DNA of 21,977 nt from Bacillota bacterium (GTDB lineage: Bacteria; Bacillota; Clostridia; Acetivibrionales; DTU013): positions 1 to 21,977 of the forward strand of contig JAEYOM010000045.1 in assembly GCA_023411715.1 (NCBI GenBank), written 5' to 3'. This document shows positions 15,277 to 21,977 of the stretch, piece by piece (the stretch's first letter is position 1; each line of letters starts with the position of its first letter). The notes beneath the pieces were generated by a model. The model was given only the letters and a program-made list of their open reading frames with translations, did not search any database and was not told the origin of the DNA. A program made the translations under genes and the position numbers.

Positions 15277-16064
15277 AGCTGCTCTCCTCTTATCTCATTC
15301 CTATTTTTTTCATATATAATACGAAGTCCTTCAAGCGTAAGGCGGCCATTTACCTCATCTATGGTTTCCGCTTCGGATGCGATGAATTTTGCAAGCCCGC
15401 CCGTTGCAATGACTCTAATGCTTTCTTCCTTCATTTCCTGTTTGATCTTATTCACAAGATAATTCACCTGGCCGACATATCCGTGAAATACGCCTGACTG
15501 CATACCAACCGAAGTATTGCGCCCGATGACTGCCCCATGCTTTGCAAGATCTATCCTTGGCAGCTTCGCGGTCCTCTGGTATAAAGCTTCCGCAGCGATT
15601 TTGATGCCGGGGCATATCACTCCGCCAAGAAACTCTCCCTTGGAGGAAATAGCGTTGAAGGTGGTGGCTGTCCCAAAATCCACTACGATAATAGGCCCGC
15701 CGTATATCTCATAGGCTGCGACAGCGTTTACGATCCTGTCTGCGCCCAGTTCACGCGGGTTTTCATATTTTATGTTTATGCCGGTCTTGATTCCCGGCCC
15801 TATAAGTATGGGAGTCTTCTTCAGGTACCTCTCTATGGCATGTTCCAGAGAGAACATGACCGGCGGCACGACTGAAGCGATTATGACCGCCTCTATATCT
15901 TCTATTGCAAGCTTTTCATAATTGAAAAAGTTGATAAAATACATGCCGAACTCGTCGGCTGTCCATTCCCTGTTAGTCCCGACCTTCCAATGGCCTATGA
16001 GTTTACTGTCGTCATAAACGCCAAACCTGATATTGGTATTGCCTACGTTCACTGCCAAAAGCAC
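15273..16064 (-). CDS. coaX: Type III pantothenate kinase
   Basis: 263 residues. First step of coenzyme A synthesis, ATP-dependent phosphorylation of pantothenate; acetate-kinase/hsp70-like fold. Seen: VGNTNIRFGVY (phosphate-1 loop), ENPRELGADRIVNAVAA (GADR motif), VVDFGTATTFNAIS (DFGTA) and ATGGLAKF. The residue before VGNT is Asn (AVNVGNT), where the family normally has a conserved Asp. Start is GTG 16064 with GGAGG 8 nt upstream. The stop codon overlaps the start of the decarboxylase. Confidence 0.95.
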   Translation of the reverse strand: MLLAVNVGNTNIRFGVYDDSKLIGHWKVGTNREWTADEFGMYFINFFNYEKLAIEDIEAVIIASVVPPVMFSLEHAIERYLKKTPILIGPGIKTGINIKYENPRELGADRIVNAVAAYEIYGGPIIVVDFGTATTFNAISSKGEFLGGVICPGIKIAAEALYQRTAKLPRIDLAKHGAVIGRNTSVGMQSGVFHGYVGQVNYLVNKIKQEMKEESIRVIATGGLAKFIASEAETIDEVNGRLTLEGLRIIYEKNRNEIRGEQL

Positions 16065-16103
16065 CGTAAAACCCTCCGTATCAGTACAGCGGAAGCTTGC
16101 TGT

Positions 16104-16724
16104 CTAAAGCTTCATGCTCCTGATTTCCTTTATCTCAAGATCTATTTCCTTTTCCAGCCTTATGATATCCTGTTTGATATCCTCTATCGTCTCTTCCGCC
16201 CTGCTTCTCTGGTTGTTACCGTATCTGCCCTGCTGGGCGCCGGAATGCTGTCTTGGCTGGACGTCTCTTTCAGCATCTCTCGGCTTTTCACGGTCACGAT
16301 AATAACCCCTCTGCTGCCCGCTTTCTTTGCCATGCTGTTCATGCTGCTTTACCTGGTGCATATTGTTTCTTTGCTGAAAATGAACCTGGTTTGCATTCTG
16401 AGACTGGTTCTGACCCTGTGCTTCCTTATTGGCCGAAACCTGCGCATCGGAATTTTGCTGATTCTGCTGGCGAGGTTGATTATGCTGTCTCTGGCCCTGA
16501 TTGTAGCCCTGATAATTTCTGCTGCGGTTCTGCTCGTTTCTGGGCTGATCATTTTTCGACTGCTCGTTTCTGGGCTGATCATTTTTCGGCTGTTCGCTTC
16601 TGGGCTGGTCATTCCTCGGCTGCTCGCTTCTGGGCTGATCATTCCTCGGCTGTTCATTTTTGGGCTGCCCAGCTGCAGCTTTTTCCGTGTTCTGGGCGTT
16701 TACGGCCTGATTATTATCGACCAT
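16104..16724 (-). CDS. Disordered Gln/Asn/Arg-rich repeat protein
   Basis: 206 residues, unknown. Residues 20-64 are nine pentapeptides of type QPRND/QPRSE; residues 65-170 are Gln/Asn/Arg/His-rich low complexity with no cysteine. The last ~32 residues (after QRSRAEETIEDI) are an amphipathic, charged helix, likely a coiled-coil or assembly element. Codon changes between repeats are mostly synonymous (GAA/GAG, GAT/GAC), supporting this frame over the hydrophobic shadow frame on the other strand. ATG 16724 follows GGAGGAATAATCA. It lies 39 nt upstream of coaX, probably in one operon. The composition suggests nucleic-acid binding or phase separation; that is inference. Confidence 0.8.
   Translation of the reverse strand: MVDNNQAVNAQNTEKAAAGQPKNEQPRNDQPRSEQPRNDQPRSEQPKNDQPRNEQSKNDQPRNEQNRSRNYQGYNQGQRQHNQPRQQNQQNSDAQVSANKEAQGQNQSQNANQVHFQQRNNMHQVKQHEQHGKESGQQRGYYRDREKPRDAERDVQPRQHSGAQQGRYGNNQRSRAEETIEDIKQDIIRLEKEIDLEIKEIRSMKL
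16533..16667 (-). repeat. 15-bp coding repeat (QPRND/QPRSE), nine units
   Basis: Nine in-frame pentapeptide units with a 30-bp higher-order pattern in which ND and SE/NE units alternate. The repeat is short and close to identical, so length variation between strains is likely. Confidence 0.85.
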
Positions 16725-16772
16725 TGATTATTCCTCCAGTCAATTCGCTTAACTTATTTTATTTTAAATGAG

Positions 16773-17567
16773 TCAACAAGTCAACCCCAGCAACTTTGCG
16801 GCGTTTTCACCCAGTACCGCCCTTTCGCGGCTTTCGGGCAGCATTGCGCCCCGTATTCTTTCCACTTCCTCCGTTTGGTCTTCCCAGGGCGAGTCGGTAG
16901 CAAAAAGCAGCTTATCATAGCCATGCTGCGAAGCTATCCTGTCGAACTGCTCCCTTTCCATGCTTTGCAGGCCAAAAGAAGTGTCGAAATACAGATCTTC
17001 TCCTACCAGGTATCGTTCGACCTCATCCCAGTAGGCATAGCCTCCCATATGTGCGGCAACGAACCTGGTCCCTCTGAACTCCCTCACTACTTTCCGCAAA
17101 CGTTCGGGAGTGCAGTGATAAGGCGCCGGAAGGCCGATATCGAGACCTGCATGGAATATCACGATGAGGCCCAATTCAGCAGCCTTTTCATAGATGGGGT
17201 ACATTTTGGGATCATCGACATAAAACTGCTGATAATCAGGATGGAATTTTACTCCTTTGAGTCCGTCAGAACGTATTCTCGCAAGTTCTGCCTTCCAGTC
17301 GCCAAAATCCGGGTGCAGCGTACCGAAAGGAATTATGTCCTCGCCCTGCACCGAAGCCGCCCATTGATTGATCTTTGTCGTCTGCTGCGGCTTCGTCGCT
17401 ATACTGAGCAATACCGATTTGTCAACTCCGGCTTTCTTCATTGACGAACGTATGCCGGATACGGTTCCGTCGGACCTGGCCGGGATCCCACCTACTCTTG
17501 CCAGCGCCTCTACCGCCCTTTGCGCTAGTTCGTCCGCAAAGCAGTGGACATGAAAATCAATTATCAT
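16773..17567 (-). CDS. Amidohydrolase-2 family metal-dependent hydrolase
   Basis: 264 residues, TIM-barrel amidohydrolase of the PF04909 type. Visible ligands: IDFHVHCF (HxH), GVKFHPDYQ, IVIFHAGLD (His), FVAAHMGGYAYW (His) and LLFATDSPWEDQ (Asp). Members include decarboxylases and hydrolases of small carboxylic or aromatic acids; the substrate here cannot be told. ATG 17567 has no strong ribosome binding site (only GGGGGG-type purines upstream). Followed after 48 nt by the Gln/Asn-rich protein gene and coaX. Confidence 0.9.
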   Translation of the reverse strand: MIIDFHVHCFADELAQRAVEALARVGGIPARSDGTVSGIRSSMKKAGVDKSVLLSIATKPQQTTKINQWAASVQGEDIIPFGTLHPDFGDWKAELARIRSDGLKGVKFHPDYQQFYVDDPKMYPIYEKAAELGLIVIFHAGLDIGLPAPYHCTPERLRKVVREFRGTRFVAAHMGGYAYWDEVERYLVGEDLYFDTSFGLQSMEREQFDRIASQHGYDKLLFATDSPWEDQTEEVERIRGAMLPESRERAVLGENAAKLLGLTC

Positions 17568-17605
17568 TACAAATTACCCCCCTACCGTTCTGCCTGTTTA
17601 TACCT

Positions 17606-17779
17606 GTGTCCCGGTCAGCCTTAGCGTCAAAAGGGGACATACCTTTTATCGGTATACATTGGGGACATTCCTTTCAATGGTATTTGAAGGTGTGTTCCCT
17701 GACCTTGTATGGTGTGTCCCGGTCAGCCTTAGCGTCAAAAGGGGACATACCTTTTATCGGTATCTGAAGGTGTGTCCCC
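17606..17779. repeat. Family C REP-like repeats, cluster 2 (birA/amidohydrolase gap)
   Basis: Contains two identical 50-bp blocks (17606-17655 and 17714-17763) that begin GTGTCCCGGTCAGCC, include AGCGTCAAAAGGGGACATACC and end TTATCGGTAT. The second block continues into CTGAAGGTGTGTCCCC, so GGGGACA pairs with TGTCCCC and ATACC with GGTAT inside. A further unit of the CCTTTCAATGGTA type lies between them. Confidence 0.85.
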
Positions 17780-17784
17780 TCACC

Positions 17785-18786
17785 TTAATAGTATATCCCG
17801 CTTACGGATACCTCTCCCGAATACAGATCCCGGCGAACCCCATCATGACATTCCACTGACAGCTTTCCATCCGGAGTTATATCTAGCGCGGTCCCGGAAT
17901 ATTCAATGCCCTGCAATTTAAAGCTTACAGTTTTGCCCAGTGTTATCGAATATTTTCTCCATCTTTCGAGGATATCCTTCCGCCGCCCGCCCGAAATCAG
18001 CCCTATTGCCTCATCGAGTTTACATAATACGGCCCGTATGACCGATAGCTTGCTAAACTGCTTTATTTCCGCAGAATCTTTGCCTTCTGCCGACATCCGG
18101 AGTGAAACTGCCCTGTTCTTAAGCTCGCCGGGGAAGTCTTCACTGTCCTGCGAGAAATTTATGCCTATACCCAGAACAATATAATTGACTCGGTCCGCCT
18201 CGGAGCTCATTTCAAGAAGTATACCGCAGACTTTTTTACCTTCGATAACGAGGTCGTTCGGCCACTTTATCCCGGTACCGATCCCGGTCGCTTCCTTTAA
18301 AGCGTCGGCTGTTGCCGTGGCGGCAGCCAGTGTAAGTATCTGCGTTTCCGCGGGAGCCATATCCGGCCTCAGCACGGCCGAAATGTATATACCTTTGCCG
18401 GCCGGCGACTCCCAGCTCCTTCCGAGCCGCCCCTTGCCTGCAGTCTGGCGTTCGGCTATTATGGCTGTTCCTTCGACGCAGCCTTCTGCCGCAAGCCTTT
18501 TTGCCAGGTTGTTGGTGGAATCGACAATATCGCGGTATTCGACTCTGCGGCCGATAATGGCAGTTCCAAGGCTGTCTGCGATCTCGTATGAATTAAGTTT
18601 TTCAAAAGACGGCAGGAGCCTGTAGCCTTTCCTTGAGGAAGCTTCTATAAGGTAGCCCTCCTGCCTGAGTTCTTCGATATATTTCCATACGGCTGTCCTG
18701 GAAACGTCGAACAGCTTCCCAAGTTCGCCGCCGGAAACGTAGCCCGGCGCAGCCTCCTTGAGCCGCTGCAGTATGTTGTACTTCAT
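17785..18786 (-). CDS. birA: Bifunctional biotin ligase / biotin-operon repressor
   Basis: 333 residues. N-terminal winged helix (residues about 5-65: YVSGGELGKLFDVSRTAVWKYIEELRQEGY) that binds bio operators; catalytic domain with VDSTNNLAKRLA, AERQTAGKGRLGRSWESPAGKGIY (biotinyl-AMP loop), IKWPNDLVIEGKKVCGILLE and VLGIGINF; small C-terminal SH3-like domain. It activates biotin and attaches it to carboxylase carrier proteins. I take ATG 18786 (GGGAGG 5 nt upstream). The open frame extends 29 codons further upstream, but that part is encoded by a family B repeat fragment and lacks family similarity. The TAA stop lies at the edge of a family C repeat. Confidence 0.96.
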   Translation of the reverse strand: MKYNILQRLKEAAPGYVSGGELGKLFDVSRTAVWKYIEELRQEGYLIEASSRKGYRLLPSFEKLNSYEIADSLGTAIIGRRVEYRDIVDSTNNLAKRLAAEGCVEGTAIIAERQTAGKGRLGRSWESPAGKGIYISAVLRPDMAPAETQILTLAAATATADALKEATGIGTGIKWPNDLVIEGKKVCGILLEMSSEADRVNYIVLGIGINFSQDSEDFPGELKNRAVSLRMSAEGKDSAEIKQFSKLSVIRAVLCKLDEAIGLISGGRRKDILERWRKYSITLGKTVSFKLQGIEYSGTALDITPDGKLSVECHDGVRRDLYSGEVSVSGIYY

Positions 18787-18858
18787 TCGTTCCTCCCGGT
18801 TGGTTTGTCTGCTCTTTAAGGCAATACCAATTATATCGTTTGGTTTCATATGAGAGTA

Positions 18859-18916
18859 TATGCGTAGAGCCAATAGAGCGTGTTAATTAAGCAGGTGCAG
18901 TCAAAATCACGTCCTG
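18859..18916 (+). repeat. Family B element, half copy next to birA
   Basis: 58 bp that match the right arm of the complete element (8778-8836, opposite strand) with four substitutions and one indel by eye; shared blocks include TATGCGTAGAGCCAATAGAG and CAAAATCACGTCCTG. The rest of the element is missing; at 18917 the sequence switches directly into family C repeats. Confidence 0.85.
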
Positions 18917-19022
18917 AGCGTCGAAGAGGGACATTCCTTGCAATGGTATTTGAAGGTGTGTCCCATTTAGCTTTAGCGTCGAAGAGGGACATTCCTTGCA
19001 ATGGTATTTGAAGGTGTGTCCC
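18917..19022. repeat. Family C REP-like repeats, cluster 3: two identical 48-bp units
   Basis: Two identical 48-bp units (18917-18964, 18975-19022) separated by 10 bp. Each begins AGCGTCGAAGAGGGACATTC and ends TTGAAGGTGTGTCCC. GGGACA pairs with TGTCCC and CCTT with AAGG to make an imperfect hairpin. Confidence 0.9.
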
Positions 19023-19028
19023 TCCACC

Positions 19029-19655
19029 TTAATACCCGCCCATATCCGGTATTCTCAGCGTGTATGTCCTGCCACCGCCGGCATAGGTGAAAACAGCCAG
19101 CCCATTTGCACTATCCTCTATCCCTTCTGCCTTGCCGTCTTCACACAGCTTTTTAAAGAAAAAGTAAAGCAGTGTATCGTTCAGATCATCATGTTCCTCC
19201 TTCATGCCTTCCAGGAGGTTGTTGAAATATAGCTCCTGTGAATTGCTGTAAAGCACGGGGGAATTCAGTCCTTTCCCGGGCAGGCTGATCTGGTCGCCCA
19301 GGATGGTGCTTGTTATAAGACATTCCGGCAGCCTGTAACTCCCGAAGGTGTAGTTTTCGATAGGCATAATGGAACGCCTGTAAAGCTCCATGGCTTCAGG
19401 GTGCGACAAACCCGCCCTATACAGCAGTGTGTCTGCTACACGGCAGTATTTGGGCTGTACCTCCAGTTTCAAGCATTTGAAGTCGGAAGATGTGTATTTT
19501 TCATAGTCATCCCTGGGATTGAGCAATGCGGTTATACATTTTTTCATTTCGCCGTCAATCTCTACTTCACGGCTGTACCACTCGGAAAGCTTGATGCCGC
19601 ATACGACTGCAGTATCTGTTTTTTCTGCGGGAAGATATAAATATACCTCGACCAC
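19029..19655 (-). CDS. Conserved-looking protein of unknown function
   Basis: 208 residues, soluble, no signal peptide or membrane segment, six cysteines without metal-site spacing. Segments such as SEWYSREVEIDGE, ITALLNPRDDYEKY and LKLEVQPKYCRVADTLLYRAG look like a well-ordered globular domain, but I do not recognise a family. GTG 19655 is preceded by GGAGGTG at good distance. It lies 69 nt downstream of the alcohol dehydrogenase gene and probably shares its transcript. The TAA stop sits at the edge of a family C repeat, so the original C-terminus may have been changed. Confidence 0.8.
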   Translation of the reverse strand: MVEVYLYLPAEKTDTAVVCGIKLSEWYSREVEIDGEMKKCITALLNPRDDYEKYTSSDFKCLKLEVQPKYCRVADTLLYRAGLSHPEAMELYRRSIMPIENYTFGSYRLPECLITSTILGDQISLPGKGLNSPVLYSNSQELYFNNLLEGMKEEHDDLNDTLLYFFFKKLCEDGKAEGIEDSANGLAVFTYAGGGRTYTLRIPDMGGY

Positions 19656-19724
19656 ACTTTCACCTCCAAGCTCGACTTAAAGAGACCGGGCTGTCCTCTG
19701 TGGAGCGGCCTGTCATCTGTTCCA

Positions 19725-20825
19725 TCATTTCTGAAGTCTTTTGAGCATTCCCTCGATATCCTGCGCCTGGACGGGCCTGATATTCGCTGCCGTACTTCTC
19801 TGTGTCATCGTAATGGCTGCGTACCGGGATATTTCCTCACCGGTGAGCACAGGAGCCCGTCCTATGAGTTCCGTCAGAACCGCATCCAGTTCGTCCACGC
19901 TTGCAAGGCCCATCAGCGCCAAAATATCATCTGTCCGATCCTTTGCATATTCATAGTTGAACCTCAGATATTCCGCTATGAGGTAGCCGTTAGCCTTGCC
20001 GTGGGGTATACCGCTGAAATACGTGTAATTGTATCCCATACCATGTACGATAGTCGTTCCGGTATGGGCGATCACCATACCTCCGAGCATCGACGCATAA
20101 AGCAGTTCTTCACGCGTTTCAAGATTGATATTGCCGCTCCTCAGGCTTCCGAGACAGCTGCCGAACAGCCTGATGCCCTCACGCGCCAGGATATCCGTTG
20201 CCTCCGTCCTTTTTTTGCCGAGATAGCCCTCTATTGAATGCGAAAGCGCATCGACAGCCGTATTGACTGTTACCTCGAGAGGCTGACTTTCAGTATAGCG
20301 CGGGTCGAGGTAAGCGATCGCAGGGAAAGTATCAGGTGTACCGAAGCTTATCTTGGTTTGCTTATCTGTCCTTGTAAGTATCGAATAGGGAGTTACCTCA
20401 CTGCCCGTCCCTGCCGTTGTCGGAATCGCTATGATGGGCAGGGGCCTATTTGCAAAATCGTTCGTAAAGAGCTGTTCAGGCTCGATATCATTCACCGCGA
20501 GCACTGCAATAGCTTTAGCCGCGTCAAGCGGCGAGCCTCCTCCGATACCGACAACAAAGCCGGCGCCATACTGTCTTGCCATGGCGCCGCCTTCCCTGAC
20601 GTTGTCGAGCGTGGGATTGTTCCGTACCTTATCGTAAATCGTGTATTCGATACCTTGCAGTTCAAGAGCAGCGCATAAGTCGGCAAGCGCTCCGCTCAGT
20701 TTTGCCGAACGCCCTCCGGTGACAATGATCGCCTTCCGTCCGTATTTTGCAAACTCGCCGCCATTTTTAGATATGCAGCCTTCGCCGAAATATGCTTTCA
20801 CAGGCATATGGAATTTGAATTGCAT
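19725..20825 (-). CDS. Iron-containing alcohol dehydrogenase
   Basis: 366 residues, group III (Fe-ADH) family, NAD(P)-dependent. Seen: N-terminal PVKAYFGEGC, the nucleotide motif VGIGGGSPLDAAKAIAV, AIPTTAGTGSEVTPYSIL, and metal ligands in NTAVDALSHSIEGY (Asp and His), TTIVHGMGY (His) and GIPHGKANGYL (His). Length is slightly short of the ~380 residues usual in the family but no core motif is missing. Substrate unknown (primary alcohols, diols or glycerol-type compounds are possible). ATG 20825 follows GAGAGGG. The leader carries a stable hairpin and, farther upstream, a family A element. Confidence 0.94.
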   Translation of the reverse strand: MQFKFHMPVKAYFGEGCISKNGGEFAKYGRKAIIVTGGRSAKLSGALADLCAALELQGIEYTIYDKVRNNPTLDNVREGGAMARQYGAGFVVGIGGGSPLDAAKAIAVLAVNDIEPEQLFTNDFANRPLPIIAIPTTAGTGSEVTPYSILTRTDKQTKISFGTPDTFPAIAYLDPRYTESQPLEVTVNTAVDALSHSIEGYLGKKRTEATDILAREGIRLFGSCLGSLRSGNINLETREELLYASMLGGMVIAHTGTTIVHGMGYNYTYFSGIPHGKANGYLIAEYLRFNYEYAKDRTDDILALMGLASVDELDAVLTELIGRAPVLTGEEISRYAAITMTQRSTAANIRPVQAQDIEGMLKRLQK

Positions 20826-20862
20826 GCTTTAGTCCCTCTCCCGCGCGTATATATTACAAGCA

Positions 20863-20890
20863 GGACGCTCCGAAGAGCGTCCTTTTGTTT
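20863..20890. terminator. Perfect 8-bp hairpin, terminator-like on plus strand and UUCG-capped on minus strand
   Basis: GGACGCTC (20863-20870), CGAA, GAGCGTCC (20875-20882), then TTTTGTTT. On the plus strand this is a textbook intrinsic terminator, although no plus-strand gene precedes it. On the minus strand it reads C-UUCG-G, the extra-stable tetraloop, inside the dehydrogenase leader. A TATAAT (20902-20907, minus strand) with a poor -35 lies just upstream, so the hairpin would sit near the 5' end of that mRNA. Confidence 0.6.
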
Positions 20891-20935
20891 GTGTCAATCT
20901 TATTATAACACATCAGTTCAGAGAAAATTTTTCGG

Positions 20936-21013
20936 TTGTAGAAAATTTTTCTTGCACAGGATGCATGGGCGAGATGACATAGTCATCGACCAGCCCCGGC
21001 TGTGTTTCTACAA
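20936..21013 (-). repeat. Family A hairpin element, copy 3 (dehydrogenase upstream region)
   Basis: Core CATGGGCGAG (20964-20973), hairpin GATGAC-ATA-GTCATC (20973-20987), GACCAGCCCC (20988-20997). It has its own outer arms, TTGTAGAAA (20936-20944) with TTTCTACAA (21005-21013) and CACAG with CTGTG, unrelated in sequence to those of copies 1 and 2. It lacks the 3-nt insert (GCA) before the core hairpin that the other two share. Confidence 0.75.
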
Positions 21014-21095
21014 GGTGGAAGATATATATTCGCTGCCTCGTTATAATAATTAGAAACCGGCAGGAAAGTCTTCGAAAATGGTATTGCCTGAAATA

Positions 21096-21659
21096 TTACT
21101 GCAAAGCCGAAGTCTGATCCACAGTTTTATACATGCTTGCGAGAGTGCCCAAAGTCTCAGCAGGCGCGGCCTCCAAAGCGTAATAGCCTTTTTTGACCAT
21201 CCACTGCCAGACATCATGTGCGTGGTGTGAACTCATCATGAATGCATTTTCCAGAAATGACCTTAACTCAGGATTGCTTACTTCCATCGCATTCCACGCA
21301 TATTCCCTGCCGGCCCGTTTCAAGGTCAGCATATACGCCGTAGCGATCTCGCGGTCATCGAGCGTCTGTACGTCTGTCCTTGGTGTTACGGACTTGACAT
21401 TTGTAGTTGACTTCGTGTAATCATCGATGATATGCGAATATTCCGGAACAGATAGACCGGTCTTTGCTCCGCTTTCCCTGCTCAGATATTCTACTTTGGT
21501 GTTGTAATCCTTGATATGGTACGGGAAATGCTTCTGCAGCAAGGATTTCAATTCAGGATCCTTCGCCTGGTTGATGAAAAGCGCCATGTTGGTGATCGAG
21601 TTTACACAGCTTAAAGTAAGTTCATTCAAGGCATAAGCCTCATGTGATGCCAATTGCAT
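21096..21659 (-). CDS. CotF-type spore coat protein
   Basis: 187 residues, Coat_F family (ferritin-like helical fold). Two related helical halves: HEAYALNELTLSCVNSITNMALFINQAKDPELKSLLQKHF and, in the second half, ATAYMLTLKRAGREYAWNAMEVSNPELRSFLENAF with MSSHHAHDVWQWMVKKGYY, the usual C-terminal motif. Probably part of the spore coat. ATG 21659 is preceded by AGGAGG with a 7-nt spacer; an upstream in-frame ATG (21713) lies before that site and is not used. Stands alone, separated from the dehydrogenase by a family A element. Confidence 0.9.
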   Translation of the reverse strand: MQLASHEAYALNELTLSCVNSITNMALFINQAKDPELKSLLQKHFPYHIKDYNTKVEYLSRESGAKTGLSVPEYSHIIDDYTKSTTNVKSVTPRTDVQTLDDREIATAYMLTLKRAGREYAWNAMEVSNPELRSFLENAFMMSSHHAHDVWQWMVKKGYYALEAAPAETLGTLASMYKTVDQTSALQ

Positions 21660-21977
21660 AGTATAACCTCCTGGGTCTGTTATTTTGGTTGTGATATTGT
21701 TTAGTTTCAGCAATGGAATGATTTTTATTCGTGCGAGGGGCCCGCAGCTTTAATTGCAATCTTCTATTGAACAACACGAGTATATTAAATATAATGTTTG
21801 TATAACTATTATATTAATGGATTATATAAACAAATAAATTCTAAATTGGAGATAGTGTAAAGTAGCGTATGAAAAACGTGGCAAGACACTATTAAGACAA
21901 AAATGCACCTTGAAAAGTGAAAAACGTACCGAGTTTCCGCGCTTATTCCACGATCCTCTTGACAATAAGCCTCTTCC
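21660..21977. other. AT-rich non-coding stretch upstream of the coat gene
   Basis: 318 bp without a supported gene. On the minus strand CATACGCTA (21863-21871) fits the sigma-K -10 pattern CATANNNTA, but no matching -35 AC was found at the right distance and it lies about 200 bp from the coat gene. A minus-strand frame ending with TAA at 21943-21945 could be the last 11 codons of another gene, but it is too short to call. Confidence 0.4.

Noticed and set aside
15990..16727. 245-codon plus-strand frame with hydrophobic repeats resembling a membrane protein
   Set aside because: It is antisense to the Q/N/R-rich gene and coaX, lacks a ribosome binding site, and its hydrophobic look comes from complementing Gln/Arg/Asn codons.
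18787..18873. 29-residue N-terminal extension of BirA
   Set aside because: Encoded partly by a family B repeat; the internal ATG at 18786 has a strong site and starts at the conserved winged helix.
21863..21871. Sigma-K -10 match CATACGCTA upstream of the coat gene
   Set aside because: No matching -35 at 16-17 bp and about 200 bp from the start codon; such a short match is common by chance.
21943..21977. Possible last 11 codons of another minus-strand gene (ends KRLIVKRIVE)
   Set aside because: Too short to separate from chance at the window edge.

Overview
The window comes from a spore-forming, low-to-mid GC Firmicute of the class Clostridia; a Ruminiclostridium/Acetivibrio-like lineage is a guess. 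Evidence: an abrB gene with Spo0A boxes, spore genes (spmA, spmB, a CotF-type coat protein), strong GGAGG ribosome binding sites, frequent GTG/TTG starts, and a gene order close to the Bacillus subtilis yaaO-tmk-yaaQ-yaaR-holB-yaaT-yabB-yabC-abrB-metS-yabD region. Most genes lie on the minus strand, so the biological order runs from high to low coordinates.

Layout in transcription order: a CotF-like coat protein (21.1-21.7 kb); an iron-type alcohol dehydrogenase (19.7-20.8 kb); an unknown protein (19.0-19.7 kb); birA; an amidohydrolase; a Gln/Asn/Arg-rich disordered protein; coaX, overlapped by a YaaO-type amino acid decarboxylase that seems to lack a normal start codon; then the housekeeping block tmk, darA (c-di-AMP receptor), yaaR, holB, ricT, a small 2[4Fe-4S] ferredoxin in the place where Bacillus has yabA, trmN6 and rsmI. 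abrB is on the plus strand, convergent with rsmI, and they share a terminator. Between abrB and metG sit two additions relative to Bacillus: spmAB and a plus-strand DUF2600 (YtpB-like) gene whose catalytic Asp motifs look lost. metG, tatD, a membrane-anchored coiled-coil protein and a 9-residue-repeat protein running off the left edge close the window.

The most unusual content is between the genes. Family A (three copies, near 4.4, 9.7 and 21.0 kb) is a hairpin element with an invariant core around a 6-bp helix whose sequence changes in every copy while pairing is kept. In all three it lies in the same orientation upstream of a minus-strand gene. Family B is a 196-bp element made of two long imperfect inverted arms (8.7 kb), with a half copy upstream of birA. 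Family C is a REP-like GGGGACA...TGTCCCC hairpin repeat in three clusters (13.7, 17.7 and 18.95 kb); at two of them the repeat appears to supply the stop codon of the neighbouring gene. None of these families has an associated transposase here.

No tRNA, rRNA, CRISPR array, complete insertion sequence or prophage gene was seen. Functional calls for conserved genes rest on recognised motifs and synteny; promoter calls are by eye.
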